A stretch of DNA of 64,000 nucleotides from JBPRGG01 sp051418075 (GTDB taxonomy: Bacteria; Bacteroidota; Bacteroidia; Cytophagales; Cyclobacteriaceae): NCBI GenBank assembly GCA_051418075.1, contig JBPRGG010000056.1, forward strand, positions 1 through 64,000, written 5' to 3'. This document shows positions 46,002 to 56,105 of this stretch, one piece after another; the stretch's first letter is position 1, and each line of letters begins with the position of its first letter. The position numbers and the translations under genes are program-made. Below the pieces are notes generated by a model. That model saw only the letters and a list, made by a program, of their open reading frames with translations, made no database searches and was not told the origin of the DNA.

Positions 46002-46040
46002 GCCCTAAGCATTTCCGATAAGTGCTTAGGGCTTTTTTTT
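46002..46040 (+). terminator. Rho-independent terminator after the TMEM43-like gene
   Basis: GCCCTAAGCA (46002-46011) and TGCTTAGGGC (46023-46032) form a perfect 10-bp stem with an 11-nt loop and eight T residues behind it. It lies 21 nt after the stop codon. Confidence 0.9.
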
Positions 46041-46624
46041 AGCTATGTACTATTGATATCGGACCTTCCGGGAAAGTAATAACTCCTTAAAAACATGGGA
46101 AAATGTTGAAAAAGAAATATGTATTAACAATCAATAAGAGCCTATAATTTAATATATACTTCTGCCTGTTTTATGCTATCTTATTAAGCCTTAGAATTAA
46201 AGAATTCCATCACTTATTATACTCCTCTAATATTAAATATTATTTTTTTTACACTTATTCCATATAAAATTGAAAAATTGAATTAATTTATGTGTATATT
46301 TATATACTATAAAATTTTTCAGACCAAATCCTAAATGTTACCACTATGACTCAATCACTACTTCTTACAGCTATTCTGTTTAAATTATCGACCGCTTTTT
46401 CACCTTAACAGGAAAATCAAACCCATAACGGAATCTTAGCCTGAATCCATCAATGTAAAGCAAATTTGCTTTCCTGGTCTTCTCAATCTAATTCTTCACC
46501 CTTGATTGATATCTTCTTTATTGGTCATTGCAATGAAGGAGAATATAAGTAAAATAAGTCTGTTTCATCTTTTCCTTGTATAAATACAGGTATAAAACCA
46601 ATTGCAACCCTAAATCAAAATCCT
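46041..46624. other. Intergenic stretch upstream of the S8-like peptidase
   Basis: About 580 nt, AT-rich, with no credible gene, RNA or repeat. It must hold the peptidase promoter, but no full TAnnTTTG element was found in the last 200 nt. Confidence 0.45.
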
Positions 46625-49600
46625 ATGAAAAACTTTCTATCCAAAAAAATCTGGCTTTATTTATTAACCACCATATGGTTAAGTTCAACAGGTCAATTAA
46701 TGGCTCAAAGCAATCCTTCTTTAAAAAATCGGTTACCCCAGGCCAGTCCCAAACAAATGATTGATCCCACCGCCCGGACTAAACCCACCGATGGTCGAGC
46801 GGACAAAGTTTCCTCAGTTTTAAGGGGCCTGCACCAGGAACACCAGCAGTTAGGTCCGGGTCAAACCTGGTTAGAATATGCCAGGCAAATGGGTTATGAC
46901 CAAACACTTATCCTAAGTCAGGAAAAAGTGATCATTGAAGCGGTAGCCGAAAACAATACCCGTGAGTTGGAGGCCAAATTATACAGTCTGGGCCTACAAC
47001 AAGCCTCAGTTTATGGCAGAATGGTATCTGGCCTTTTTCCTATCAGCCAGATTGAGCAGTTAGGGGGTCTTTCTAATCTTCGCTTTGTAAGGGCTGGATA
47101 TCGGCCCAAGATCAAAGTAGGAGCTACCACTAGTCAGGGGGACCGGGCTCAGGGTACCGAACTGGCCAAAACTGTTTGTGATATAGATGGAACTGGCCAA
47201 AAAGTGGGAATTTTGTCTGACAGCTATAATTCCTTATCTGGAGAAGCGGCAGGTATTGCCTCAGGCGATCTGCCTGGTTCGGGAAATCCGGAAGGCTATA
47301 CCACACCAGTCGTGAATTTGTCAGATCTGCCTCCCGGATTTGGCAGTGATGAAGGCCGTGCCATGGCTGAATTGGTTCATGACGTAGCTCCCGGCTCCAA
47401 TCTGGCTTTCCACACCGCCTTTACCGGCCAGGCGGGCTTTGCCAATGGCATTTTAAGATTAGCATTTGAAGCCGGCTCTGATGTAATTGTAGATGATGTG
47501 ATCTATTTTGCTGAACCTATGTTTCAGGATGGAATCATTGCCCAGGCAGCTGACATTGTGCAGCAAACCGGCGTGTCCTATTTTTCTTCGGCTGGTAACA
47601 ATGCCCGCCAGTCCTATGAAAGTGATTTCCGACCCAGCCCTGAACCTAAACGGGTCACTAATGCTGATGGATTGTTATTGGGCGATTATATCCTTCATGA
47701 TTTTGATCCGGGACCGGGAGAGGATTATTTTCAAAAGATCTCTATCTCTCCTTTTGATGATAATATCATTTCCCTGCAATGGTCTCAGGCCTTTGCCTCC
47801 ATTTGCCCTACCAGTCCGGGAGCAGATAGTGACCTTGATTTAATCATAGCTTTAAAAGAAGGTGATTTTACCAGCGCTTATCTGTGGTCGGCGGAATTCA
47901 ATATAGGACTTGATCCGGTAGAAATTACCGGATTTGTAAATGGTGATTTTCCTGTGGAAGCTTATATCATGGTCGGAAAATGGGTAGGAATCCCGGAATT
48001 TGATATTGTTCCGGAAGGACCTAATCCAGATCCTGAAAAAATAAAATATGTATATTTTGGTAATGAACTGAATGAAGAATATGCCACCAATAGCGGCAGC
48101 ACCTACGGACATGCCAATGCAGCCGGGGCAATAGCTGTGGGTGCTGTACCTTATTTTAATTCCCCCGCTTTTGGCTCAACCAGTCCTCTGCTGGAACCTT
48201 TTTCCTCAGCCGGAGGTACGCCTATATTATTGGATCCCTGTGGAACACCCATCTCTCCCGAGATCAGAGAAAAACCTGAAATATGCGCCCCTGATGGAAC
48301 CAATACCACCTTTTTTGGATTTGATATCGAAGACGATGGATTCCCTAATTTTTTCGGAACATCCGCTGCAGCACCACATGCAGCTGGAATTGCTGCCTTA
48401 ATGGGCCAGGCATCACCCAGCCTGGATCCGGAAGGGATAGAAGAATTACTGATAAGCACTGCCCTCGATATGGATGATCCTGAAACCCCGGGATTTGATA
48501 GTGGTTTTGATTTTGGCACTGGATATGGGTATGTTCAGGGATTCGAAGCGCTGTCTCATTTAACTACCTGTATTGGCATCGCTACCCTTGAACTGTATAA
48601 CCCGGAAACTAATCAGTTGATTCAATCCATTGATGATGGAGACCAATTTTCGCTGGAGCAGTTGGGAACCAACAAACTGGCCATCAAAGCGGTAACAGTA
48701 CCGGAAATGGTAGGAAGTGTGAAGTTTGATCTGAAAGGAGCGCTAAAACATAAACAAACTGAAAATATTGTTCCATATTCCTTGTTTGGTGACAGAAATG
48801 GAGATCTTGAGGGGGAAGCATTTATATTTGGCAGCTTTGAACCCGAAGTCTACCAGTTAGATGTAACAGTTTATGCTGAATCACGTGGCCGGGGCAAAGT
48901 TCTGGATCAATATTCGCTCTCTTTTTCTTTGGTTCAGGAACCTTTGCAATATTTTACCCTGATCAATTCCGCTCTGGATCAGGAAATCTATCCCCTGGAA
49001 AATTTTCAGATCATTAACTTAAGTGAAACAGGCTTACAGTTGAACGTAAAAGCTGAGACTGGTCAGGATGCTTCGATTGGCAGCGTTTATTTTGAACTGA
49101 TAGAAACAGATCTCGATCAGAATCCATTGGCCACCCTGGCCAGACGCACGGAAAACGTTCCTCCCTTTGCCTTATTTGGCAACACGGGTGAAGATTATTA
49201 TGATGGCACCTTTACTGAAGGTTTTTATCAGCTTAATGCAACGCCCTATAGTAAAGCCCGCAGAAAAGGATTAGAAGGGCCTACTTTATCTATCTATTTT
49301 GCTGTGAGCGACGATGGTCTTTTACCTGATGCCACCACCATTGCCAAAGATCTCAGTAAAAATCAGGAGCAGAACATGGATACATTTTCATTCGTAGTAT
49401 TTCCCAATCCTTTGGATGACCACAGCAATACCATCGGAGTAATGTTTAAGGATGAGGAGCCAATATCATCAGATCAAACGTCGGTAACCTACAGATTACT
49501 GAACAATCTGGGTGAGGAGATCTTTTCTCAAACCCGGAAGGCAGAACATCCAAATGATATCTACCGAATGGATATTCGCAGCCTGAGGCTGTCTCCCGGA

Positions 49601-49666
49601 TTCTATTACCTGAAGGTGGAATCGCCCCACCGTAAGCCGGAAATAACCAGGTTACTTAAGCAGTAA
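46625..49666 (+). CDS. S8-like (subtilase-fold) secreted peptidase with T9SS sorting domain
   Basis: 1013 residues. A signal peptide (to about LMAQ) and a propeptide (about 30-180) precede the subtilase-like domain. Catalytic-site positions are Asp199 (KVGILSDSYN), oxyanion Asn in SYFSSAGNN, and Ser580 (FGTSAAAPHAAGIAALM). The block that normally reads HGTHVAG is DEGRAMAELVHDVAPG, so the His position holds Glu243. Two beta-rich repeats (about 640-760 and 770-890) follow. The C-terminal ~90 residues (FVVFPNPLDDHSN to PGFYYLKVES) are a type IX secretion sorting domain, so cell-surface delivery is expected. Confidence 0.9.
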   Translation: MKNFLSKKIWLYLLTTIWLSSTGQLMAQSNPSLKNRLPQASPKQMIDPTARTKPTDGRADKVSSVLRGLHQEHQQLGPGQTWLEYARQMGYDQTLILSQEKVIIEAVAENNTRELEAKLYSLGLQQASVYGRMVSGLFPISQIEQLGGLSNLRFVRAGYRPKIKVGATTSQGDRAQGTELAKTVCDIDGTGQKVGILSDSYNSLSGEAAGIASGDLPGSGNPEGYTTPVVNLSDLPPGFGSDEGRAMAELVHDVAPGSNLAFHTAFTGQAGFANGILRLAFEAGSDVIVDDVIYFAEPMFQDGIIAQAADIVQQTGVSYFSSAGNNARQSYESDFRPSPEPKRVTNADGLLLGDYILHDFDPGPGEDYFQKISISPFDDNIISLQWSQAFASICPTSPGADSDLDLIIALKEGDFTSAYLWSAEFNIGLDPVEITGFVNGDFPVEAYIMVGKWVGIPEFDIVPEGPNPDPEKIKYVYFGNELNEEYATNSGSTYGHANAAGAIAVGAVPYFNSPAFGSTSPLLEPFSSAGGTPILLDPCGTPISPEIREKPEICAPDGTNTTFFGFDIEDDGFPNFFGTSAAAPHAAGIAALMGQASPSLDPEGIEELLISTALDMDDPETPGFDSGFDFGTGYGYVQGFEALSHLTTCIGIATLELYNPETNQLIQSIDDGDQFSLEQLGTNKLAIKAVTVPEMVGSVKFDLKGALKHKQTENIVPYSLFGDRNGDLEGEAFIFGSFEPEVYQLDVTVYAESRGRGKVLDQYSLSFSLVQEPLQYFTLINSALDQEIYPLENFQIINLSETGLQLNVKAETGQDASIGSVYFELIETDLDQNPLATLARRTENVPPFALFGNTGEDYYDGTFTEGFYQLNATPYSKARRKGLEGPTLSIYFAVSDDGLLPDATTIAKDLSKNQEQNMDTFSFVVFPNPLDDHSNTIGVMFKDEEPISSDQTSVTYRLLNNLGEEIFSQTRKAEHPNDIYRMDIRSLRLSPGFYYLKVESPHRKPEITRLLKQ

Positions 49667-49691
49667 CAGTGTAAGAATAAAACATTATTTT

Positions 49692-49726
49692 AAAAACCTC
49701 TTTGGATTAGCTGAAGAGGTTTTTTA
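49692..49726 (+). terminator. Rho-independent terminator after the S8-like peptidase gene
   Basis: AAAAACCTCTT (49692-49702) and AAGAGGTTTTT (49714-49724) pair over 11 bp with an 11-nt loop, with T residues continuing to 49725. It starts 25 nt after the stop codon. Confidence 0.8.
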
Positions 49727-49957
49727 TCATTCCTGCTATCAGCCCCGGAAAGATCTATAAGGATTTCAGTGGGTTTATCGGTTGCTCCGTTTGTATTTGT
49801 ACCTTTGTGCGTGTCTTAGATTAAAATTTAAATAACTATTAAGACTGTTCGGAGCAAAAACAGGACGACAATGGATAAAATGAAGCCTCTATCTTTATAA
49901 CAGGTAAATTAAAAAAAGCCAGAGGGAGCTAATTTTTTTATCCGCAAACTTGAAAAC

Positions 49958-52900
49958 ATGATGAATTACAAAAACATCCCGGTATTAATCATTTTAATTC
50001 TTTTCAATGGATTGAAACTGCAGGGACAGCAATATAATTGGCAGAAAAACCAGGCCGAAGTCTTTGCTACCGGGGACTTAAAGTGGAAGCCCAAATTATT
50101 TTCCTACCCTGTTCAACCAGGCGAAACAGTGAGATACATTGATTATGAAAATGGCAATGATAACCTGGACGGTCAGACTAAAAATTCAGCCTGGAAACAT
50201 CATCCTTGGGATACCAGAGCCAGGGGCAAAGCAGCTGAATCATCCGGTGTGCAAAATTATGTTTTCAAACGCGGGGTTTTCTATCGCATCTTTGCCAATG
50301 GGAAGCAGGCTTTTTTAAATGCCAGACAGTCTGGACAGGCTGGTCAGCCTATCCGCCTTACCAGCGATCCTTCCTGGGGACAGGGAGAAGCAATAATTGC
50401 CGGATCAAAACTGATTGAACAAAACTGGCAACCAGCCACTAACTCAGATGTACCACAACGGATGAACCCGGAAAAGGTCTGGTATATTGATATAAATATG
50501 CCGGAAGCACCTCAAAATAATGTTCCATTATCTATAAAGGAAAATTTTGGCATGTGGAGCTCAGGCAAAAAGATGGCTGAAATGATCCTGTTCCTGGTGG
50601 ATCGTGAGGGTAAGTCCCATAATCTCCACATTGCCAGTGATGCCGGCTGGCATATGACCAATCCCAATTTTGCCTTGCATCACTGGAATCAGTGGGATGG
50701 AGAAAAAGTTTTGGATCCCGGACAGGGGAAAAAAGATATGCAGGGATTTGATGATGCTTTAATTGGTTTTGATCCTGATTATTTTGACGGAGGAACCTTA
50801 TGGAGCCAGTATGGCTGGATTATATCTACTCCTGCTCCCTACATCATTCAGCCTGGTGATTATGATCCGGATCAGGGGATACTGGCACATCGGCGAATGG
50901 CTCATCCACTTAATCCGGGCACAAGGTATTTGATTGAAAACCTGCCCCAGTTTTTGGATCAACCAGGAGAATACTACTTCGACGCAGATTACAGCTCAAA
51001 TTCAGGTCGTTTATTTTTGCGGCTACCTGACGATACAGACCCTAATCAGGCCCGGTTGGAAATGGCTTCGGCCTGGACATCCATCAAGATTGAAGAACAG
51101 GAACATATTGAGATCAGTGGTCTTACCTTTCGTTTTAATGGACGGAAAGGCAATGTGATTGATGTTTCAGGAAATTGTGAGGATATCGTGATCCAAAATT
51201 GTCAATTTGAAAACCTGGCCAATGATGCGGTTTTTATCAAAGTTGAAGCAGATCAAGCCATGGAAAACATCAGAGTCAGAGATTGCGATTTTAACTGGGT
51301 CAATGGAGGAACTGCTATAGGCATTCAAGGTCATAGCGGCAAAATACAAGTGGACCAATCGCTGGGTAAACTTTCAGGTGTAGAAGTTCTGCGTAATCGT
51401 AGCCGCAATAGTGGAATATACCGGCATAATGATCATCGCTGGTCCAATGTACCGGCTATGGTGGCTGTTTTTTGTAGAAAGGCTGATATAGCCGGCAATA
51501 TAGTTGATACCGCCTTTGGTTCCGGAGTAGTAGTGCAGGGAGGAAAGAGTGGCAAAGACAGCCAGGGGGCAGATATTCCCCTGATTCGTATACTGGTGCA
51601 TCACAATAAAATTGAAAATACAGCCCTGGGAGTCAACGATTATGGCGGATTGTCCTTATGGCAACATGGCCCCATTTATTCCTACAGCAATATTGTAGGC
51701 AATGCAGTAGGGCATTGGCCGGGAGGATTTCATAATTCCGGCACCATTAATCTTTCTTATCCCATCTACCTGGATGGAGGCTTCAAGATCTATAACTTTA
51801 ACAATATCAGCTGGGCCCGGCCCCACAGTGAGAATGATCCTTATACCAGTGGGCGTTCAGCATATTTCAATGTCTTCGGCTACCTCAATCCGTTTGTAAA
51901 CAATACCATCGTGGGCTCCGGTATTGGATTGGGAGGGACTTCCGGCAATCGAAATGACTATCTGGGCAACATTTTTTCCGAAATTACCCAAAAATATATT
52001 TCAGTAAACCATGGAGGAAACCCCTCCCTGATCGGAGGTGATGATACGGGTTCTTCCGGGATTGACGGAGCCACTACCCTGGCTTATGGTTACAATATTT
52101 TCCATGGGCCGGCTGAAGCAGGCACGGTAGCTACTGTTAAAAGAGGGGCTAAAAAAGATCTGGATGCTGCTGAACTGGAAGTATTAAACCAGCAAATGAA
52201 AGATTATCCTTTAAGATTTGCCCAGTTGGGGCAACATGTAAATCAACTACCCATTGCTTCGTGTCTGGCTGAGCTTTCTGAACATCCGGCCGCTTCCCGG
52301 TTGGACTTCAGACCTGATCACCCGGCTGCACTGGATCAGGGAATCAGCTATTTTGTTCCCTGGGGGCTTTATGCCACAGTAGCAGAATGGCATTTTAATC
52401 AAAATAACAGTGATCCGGCTACCATCCTGGATTATCACCATTATCCTACCCTGGCCTATTTTCACCGGTCCATGTATCACAAGGTGCCTGTATTTGAGCT
52501 GGAAGTAAACCAGGCGGCAACTTCCGATTATGTTCCTTCTGACTCTGAAAGCTGGGCACCGGGAGCTCTGGATTTTGACGGAACCAGATTTGCCCGCTTA
52601 AGCCATCATAAAATGAAGAATGATGTTATGATCAACATCAATGAATGGCAGGGTAACAAGCATTTTGATCCTCCCAAATCACCCTGGGTCACACCTGAAG
52701 CCGATTCAATAGATGGAGAGGGCAAGCCAAAGTTTGGGAAAATGCAATTTTTAAGGTATCCGGGCACCTTACGGAAAACTCCCGATATGGATGTAAATAA
52801 TTTTTTACTGGAAACTATTATACGCCTGGATCCGGATAAGGTAAATGGCATGATCCTGAGTAAGTTTAATGGCCAAACCGGTTACCGGTTATTTGTTAAT

Positions 52901-53317
52901 GAAAAAGGTACCATATCTTTTGAAGTCAGGGGCGGAGGTAAACAAGTTCTTTTGAGCAGCTCTGAAGCCTATCAGGATGGCCAATGGCATCATATTTTAG
53001 CTGAAATAGATCGTGCCAGTGGACAAATGCACCTGTATGTGGATGGAAAAATGGCGAATGAAAAGATAGCAGAGATCCCACCCACGGCTTCTTTGTCTAA
53101 TCAAGCCGATTTGCTGGTAGGGGTTGATCATGAGGGTAATAATTATCTGCATGGGGCCATTGATTTCATGCGGATCAGTCGTGGAACATTGGCCGATGCT
53201 GAAACAGATATCAGGGAATTGTATACCTGGCAAATGGATGGTCCGGTAAATCATGATTTTGCCGGTCAAAAACCCAAAGGTCAGCGGGATATAGGTGCTA
53301 TTGAGCAAATGGAATGA
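49958..53317 (+). CDS. Large secreted right-handed beta-helix protein with LamG-type domain
   Basis: 1119 residues with a signal peptide (to about KLQGQ, residue 24). The N-terminal part (about 50-380) opens with YIDYENGNDNLDGQTKNSAW, the entry motif of many polysaccharide-active beta-helix proteins. Parallel beta-helix rungs follow (about 385-690, with EISGLTFRFNGRKGNVIDVS and VIQNCQFENLANDAVFIKVE). A linker and a concanavalin/LamG-type jelly roll (about 935-1085, with LFVNEKGTISFEVRG and DGQWHHILAEIDRASGQMHL) end the protein. No T9SS domain is visible. A lyase or hydrolase acting on a surface polysaccharide is possible; no catalytic residues can be assigned. Its stop is 2 nt from that of the next, opposite-strand gene. 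Confidence 0.82.
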   Translation: MMNYKNIPVLIILILFNGLKLQGQQYNWQKNQAEVFATGDLKWKPKLFSYPVQPGETVRYIDYENGNDNLDGQTKNSAWKHHPWDTRARGKAAESSGVQNYVFKRGVFYRIFANGKQAFLNARQSGQAGQPIRLTSDPSWGQGEAIIAGSKLIEQNWQPATNSDVPQRMNPEKVWYIDINMPEAPQNNVPLSIKENFGMWSSGKKMAEMILFLVDREGKSHNLHIASDAGWHMTNPNFALHHWNQWDGEKVLDPGQGKKDMQGFDDALIGFDPDYFDGGTLWSQYGWIISTPAPYIIQPGDYDPDQGILAHRRMAHPLNPGTRYLIENLPQFLDQPGEYYFDADYSSNSGRLFLRLPDDTDPNQARLEMASAWTSIKIEEQEHIEISGLTFRFNGRKGNVIDVSGNCEDIVIQNCQFENLANDAVFIKVEADQAMENIRVRDCDFNWVNGGTAIGIQGHSGKIQVDQSLGKLSGVEVLRNRSRNSGIYRHNDHRWSNVPAMVAVFCRKADIAGNIVDTAFGSGVVVQGGKSGKDSQGADIPLIRILVHHNKIENTALGVNDYGGLSLWQHGPIYSYSNIVGNAVGHWPGGFHNSGTINLSYPIYLDGGFKIYNFNNISWARPHSENDPYTSGRSAYFNVFGYLNPFVNNTIVGSGIGLGGTSGNRNDYLGNIFSEITQKYISVNHGGNPSLIGGDDTGSSGIDGATTLAYGYNIFHGPAEAGTVATVKRGAKKDLDAAELEVLNQQMKDYPLRFAQLGQHVNQLPIASCLAELSEHPAASRLDFRPDHPAALDQGISYFVPWGLYATVAEWHFNQNNSDPATILDYHHYPTLAYFHRSMYHKVPVFELEVNQAATSDYVPSDSESWAPGALDFDGTRFARLSHHKMKNDVMININEWQGNKHFDPPKSPWVTPEADSIDGEGKPKFGKMQFLRYPGTLRKTPDMDVNNFLLETIIRLDPDKVNGMILSKFNGQTGYRLFVNEKGTISFEVRGGGKQVLLSSSEAYQDGQWHHILAEIDRASGQMHLYVDGKMANEKIAEIPPTASLSNQADLLVGVDHEGNNYLHGAIDFMRISRGTLADAETDIRELYTWQMDGPVNHDFAGQKPKGQRDIGAIEQME

Positions 53318-53319
53318 AG

Positions 53320-54909
53320 CTATTCCGGTGTTTTGACCACCATTATTTTTAAAGTATCATTGGCCTCCAGATGAACTGAAATTCCATTTGCAGCCATTAT
53401 ATTAAATAATTGGCTGCCATCCTGCCTAAACAACCTGATGTTTTGATCCTGGTCTACCGTATACCATTCCGAAAACTGATTGATGCGGGGATAATCCAGC
53501 TCCAGGTTCAGAAATGACCGGTGCCGGGGTTGATCCAGTTTCAGGGTTCCATGATAATGCTCTGCACTAGTCATACTAATAAACAAGGTGTCACCACTTT
53601 GTACAGCACCATAACAGAGATCCTGATGCCAGGGCTTTAAAGTGGCTCCTTGGGTTTTCCATAGAGCATACATGATGCTGGTGCGGGCAAAGTTACCGTC
53701 GCCATGCCATCCTTCGATGATGCCATTGGGCTGCTGTTTTTGCCACATCACTTTGATCTCGGAATCGATCCAATCGGCCACGGAAGGCAAAGGTTCCCGG
53801 TTATAGAGATTAATGGCGCTTTCAATGGCATCGGCATATCCATCACTGCTTTTTCCTTCCCAGGGGTAATTGCGGTATTTATCAATGTTTTGCAGGAGTT
53901 TGAATACGGCTTTCTGATATTCCTGCTTTTGATCAACCAGGTAGATGGTGTAATAGGCATTGAGGGTATAGCCCCAGGTATCTGCCAGGGCCGAATCTAC
54001 CACCTCACCGGTTTCCAGATTGATGGCATTGTAAAAAAGCCCGTCCGGGTTTCTGCCCTGAGCCAGTATTTCATCCAGAAACTGATGCAACACCGGCTGA
54101 TATTGTGTCTTTCGATTTGGATCTGCCTGGGAAACTGTGTAGTACAACTCACTCAGGCCTGAGATAAATTCACAACCATGATCGCGCAGGCGGATGTAGG
54201 TGCGGGGCAGGTGGTTTTCCAGCAGGTAATAATCTCCGATCTCCCGGGCCCAATCCAGATAAAAATCATCTCCAGTGATCCAGTAAAACCGGGATAAAAC
54301 CTGAAGTAATTCCCCATTGACTTCTTCTACCGGGGCATTACCAAGATTTCCACCCGTAATACCGTCTATTTGATGCCGTAAAGGATAAAGATCCTGCAGC
54401 ATTTGCTTCATCCGGTCAAACCAGGGGCTGGGTCCCAGCCATTCAGTCAAAGGCATCAGGCCGTCTTTCATATATTCGGAGGCACCAAAAAGGATCTGGC
54501 TGGTATCAGGCCGGGTTTCCAGAAAATCATCTTTGAGAAAAGAATAGGCATCAGGCAGGCTTTGCAAGCGGGAGGAGAGTCGGGTTTCATTGGCCAAAAT
54601 CTGCTTCATTTCATTATGAAACAAGGCTGAATCAAGCAGAGCGGTAGTCAATACCATAAAGGGGTAGTTATCGGCTGCCGCATCCTTGGCATTCCAAAGG
54701 GTGGAATCGGCAAATATATTTCGGGGAATCAAACCGGTTTCTGGATCTGCATAAGGCAGCCAGCCCTGGACAAAATTAAGAGAACGTTGGAAGGCCTGTT
54801 GCGCGCTTTGTCCGTTGGTCAGGGCTTGATCAAATTCAGAGCGGTCAAAGGAATGCTCGGAAATGGTTTGGCAGCCAATCAATAGTAATAACAAAAAAAG
54901 AGGGCGCAT
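53320..54909 (-). CDS. Secreted lipoprotein with predicted (alpha/alpha)6-toroid fold, putative glycosidase
   Basis: 529 residues with a short lipoprotein signal, MRPLFLLLLLIGC (Cys13). The body is helical with recurrent aromatic-rich helix pairs: NFVQGWLPYADPETGLIPRN, DNYPFMVLTTAL, GELLQVLSRFYWITGDDFYL, DTWGYTLNAYYTIYL and GYADAIESAINLYN. A small beta domain follows (about 435-529). This is the plan of toroid glycosidases and lyases, but I cannot place it in a numbered family. Tail-to-tail with the beta-helix gene, which suggests a shared carbohydrate theme only. Confidence 0.72.
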   Translation of the reverse strand: MRPLFLLLLLIGCQTISEHSFDRSEFDQALTNGQSAQQAFQRSLNFVQGWLPYADPETGLIPRNIFADSTLWNAKDAAADNYPFMVLTTALLDSALFHNEMKQILANETRLSSRLQSLPDAYSFLKDDFLETRPDTSQILFGASEYMKDGLMPLTEWLGPSPWFDRMKQMLQDLYPLRHQIDGITGGNLGNAPVEEVNGELLQVLSRFYWITGDDFYLDWAREIGDYYLLENHLPRTYIRLRDHGCEFISGLSELYYTVSQADPNRKTQYQPVLHQFLDEILAQGRNPDGLFYNAINLETGEVVDSALADTWGYTLNAYYTIYLVDQKQEYQKAVFKLLQNIDKYRNYPWEGKSSDGYADAIESAINLYNREPLPSVADWIDSEIKVMWQKQQPNGIIEGWHGDGNFARTSIMYALWKTQGATLKPWHQDLCYGAVQSGDTLFISMTSAEHYHGTLKLDQPRHRSFLNLELDYPRINQFSEWYTVDQDQNIRLFRQDGSQLFNIMAANGISVHLEANDTLKIMVVKTPE

Positions 54910-55418
54910 GATGAATTATTTTAAATCAAATTTAATAAGCTGTAAACTTAAAACAAATCAGTTTTATGATACTCAGGAAAAAAAATTAAACCAAAATAAA
55001 AAAGAATTTTGTTGGTAATAAGCTTTTATAACAGGAAAAAGCTTTAAAGGCAAAATACTAAATTATGGATGATAAGATGGAAAACGCAGATGAAAGAGTT
55101 CAACATTGGTTATATTCAGCTGGTAATAACCTGAAAGCAATGATTCAATTCAGATACATCTGACCTTTAAAAGAATGCTGGTCCGACAGAAAATGAGGGG
55201 AGCGATGGTGCCCCAGGCACTGATGACCCCCTGCAGAAAGACCGTGGCAGGTACGGGCTATTTTTGATTTTTAGCATAATATATGGATCAAGCCACAAAG
55301 TGTGGCCCGTACGTCCATGAAAAAACAGGAGAAAGGTAGCATGTCTTAAATATGCAGTTAGCAACATAAATTATGCTGTTCCACGAATTATTTTAGGTTT
55401 CCAACAACCTTTTTACCT
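54910..55418. other. Intergenic stretch with GC-rich island and inverted repeat
   Basis: AT-rich flanks enclose a GC-richer island (about 55170-55320). GTACGGGC (55251-55258) and GCCCGTAC (55305-55312) form an 8-bp inverted repeat 46 nt apart. A frame across the island shows no protein resemblance. It may be a decayed element; no transposase remnant is recognised. Confidence 0.35.
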
Positions 55419-56105
55419 TTATCTCACACTGATATCTGAAGATCGGTCATGCTTCAGATTACTCACAGAAGCACCTCCCATCAATTCTACATCACTGCCC
55501 CCACTGGCATTAATATCCACAGTTTCACTAAAATTAACCTCAGCATCTGATCCACCTGAAATATTTAATCTGCCCCGGCTGGCTTTAAGTTGATGGGCAT
55601 CAATATCGCTGCCTCCACTGGCGTTTATATCTAAAAATTCCGTTCTTCCCTGGAGATCAGCATCTGACCCGCCTGACAATCTACATTCCAGGTATGCCAG
55701 AGACACTTCCAGTTCCAGGTCGCTCCCTCCGGAGGCTTCTATATAAAATTCATTCCCGCTCAGCAGGTTTTCCGTTTTTACATCACTGCCTCCAGATATA
55801 TTAAGTTTGGTAAGTGTTTGATAATAAATCTTAACCTGAACCCGGTTATTTCCCCATGAGCGCTTTTGCTTATAGAGAACTAATTGGTCTCCGTTCAACT
55901 CAGTGACCACATCATCCAGGTTATAATTCCGGGTTTCCAACTCAAGCATCTCCTTATCAGCCTTGATCAACACCAGGTCAATGCCATCACTGGCTTTCAG
56001 GCGGGAAAAGCCGCTGATGTTGCGGGTTTCTCTGTCTTGAGCCTTAGAAGATTTTTGAAAAAACAAAAACAAAGGTAGTAGAAAAACAAGTATTTTGAAC
56101 TTCAT
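55419..56105 (-). CDS. GIN-domain (DUF2807) secreted protein with SGGSD repeats
   Basis: 228 residues with a signal peptide (to about SKAQ, residue 23) and a GIN/DUF2807 beta-helix domain. Six copies of SGGSD recur every 15-20 residues (INISGGSDV, IEASGGSDL, CRLSGGSDA, INASGGSDI, LNISGGSDA, INASGGSDV), one per helix rung. The first part has the FSRLKASDGIDLVLIK strand typical of head-GIN proteins. Function unknown; surface or periplasmic. Confidence 0.88.
   Translation of the reverse strand: MKFKILVFLLPLFLFFQKSSKAQDRETRNISGFSRLKASDGIDLVLIKADKEMLELETRNYNLDDVVTELNGDQLVLYKQKRSWGNNRVQVKIYYQTLTKLNISGGSDVKTENLLSGNEFYIEASGGSDLELEVSLAYLECRLSGGSDADLQGRTEFLDINASGGSDIDAHQLKASRGRLNISGGSDAEVNFSETVDINASGGSDVELMGGASVSNLKHDRSSDISVR

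Noticed and set aside
55480..55830. Short near-regular DNA repeats that might look like an array
   Set aside because: They are codons of the SGGSD repeats in the GIN-domain protein. Units differ and there are no spacers, so this is not CRISPR.
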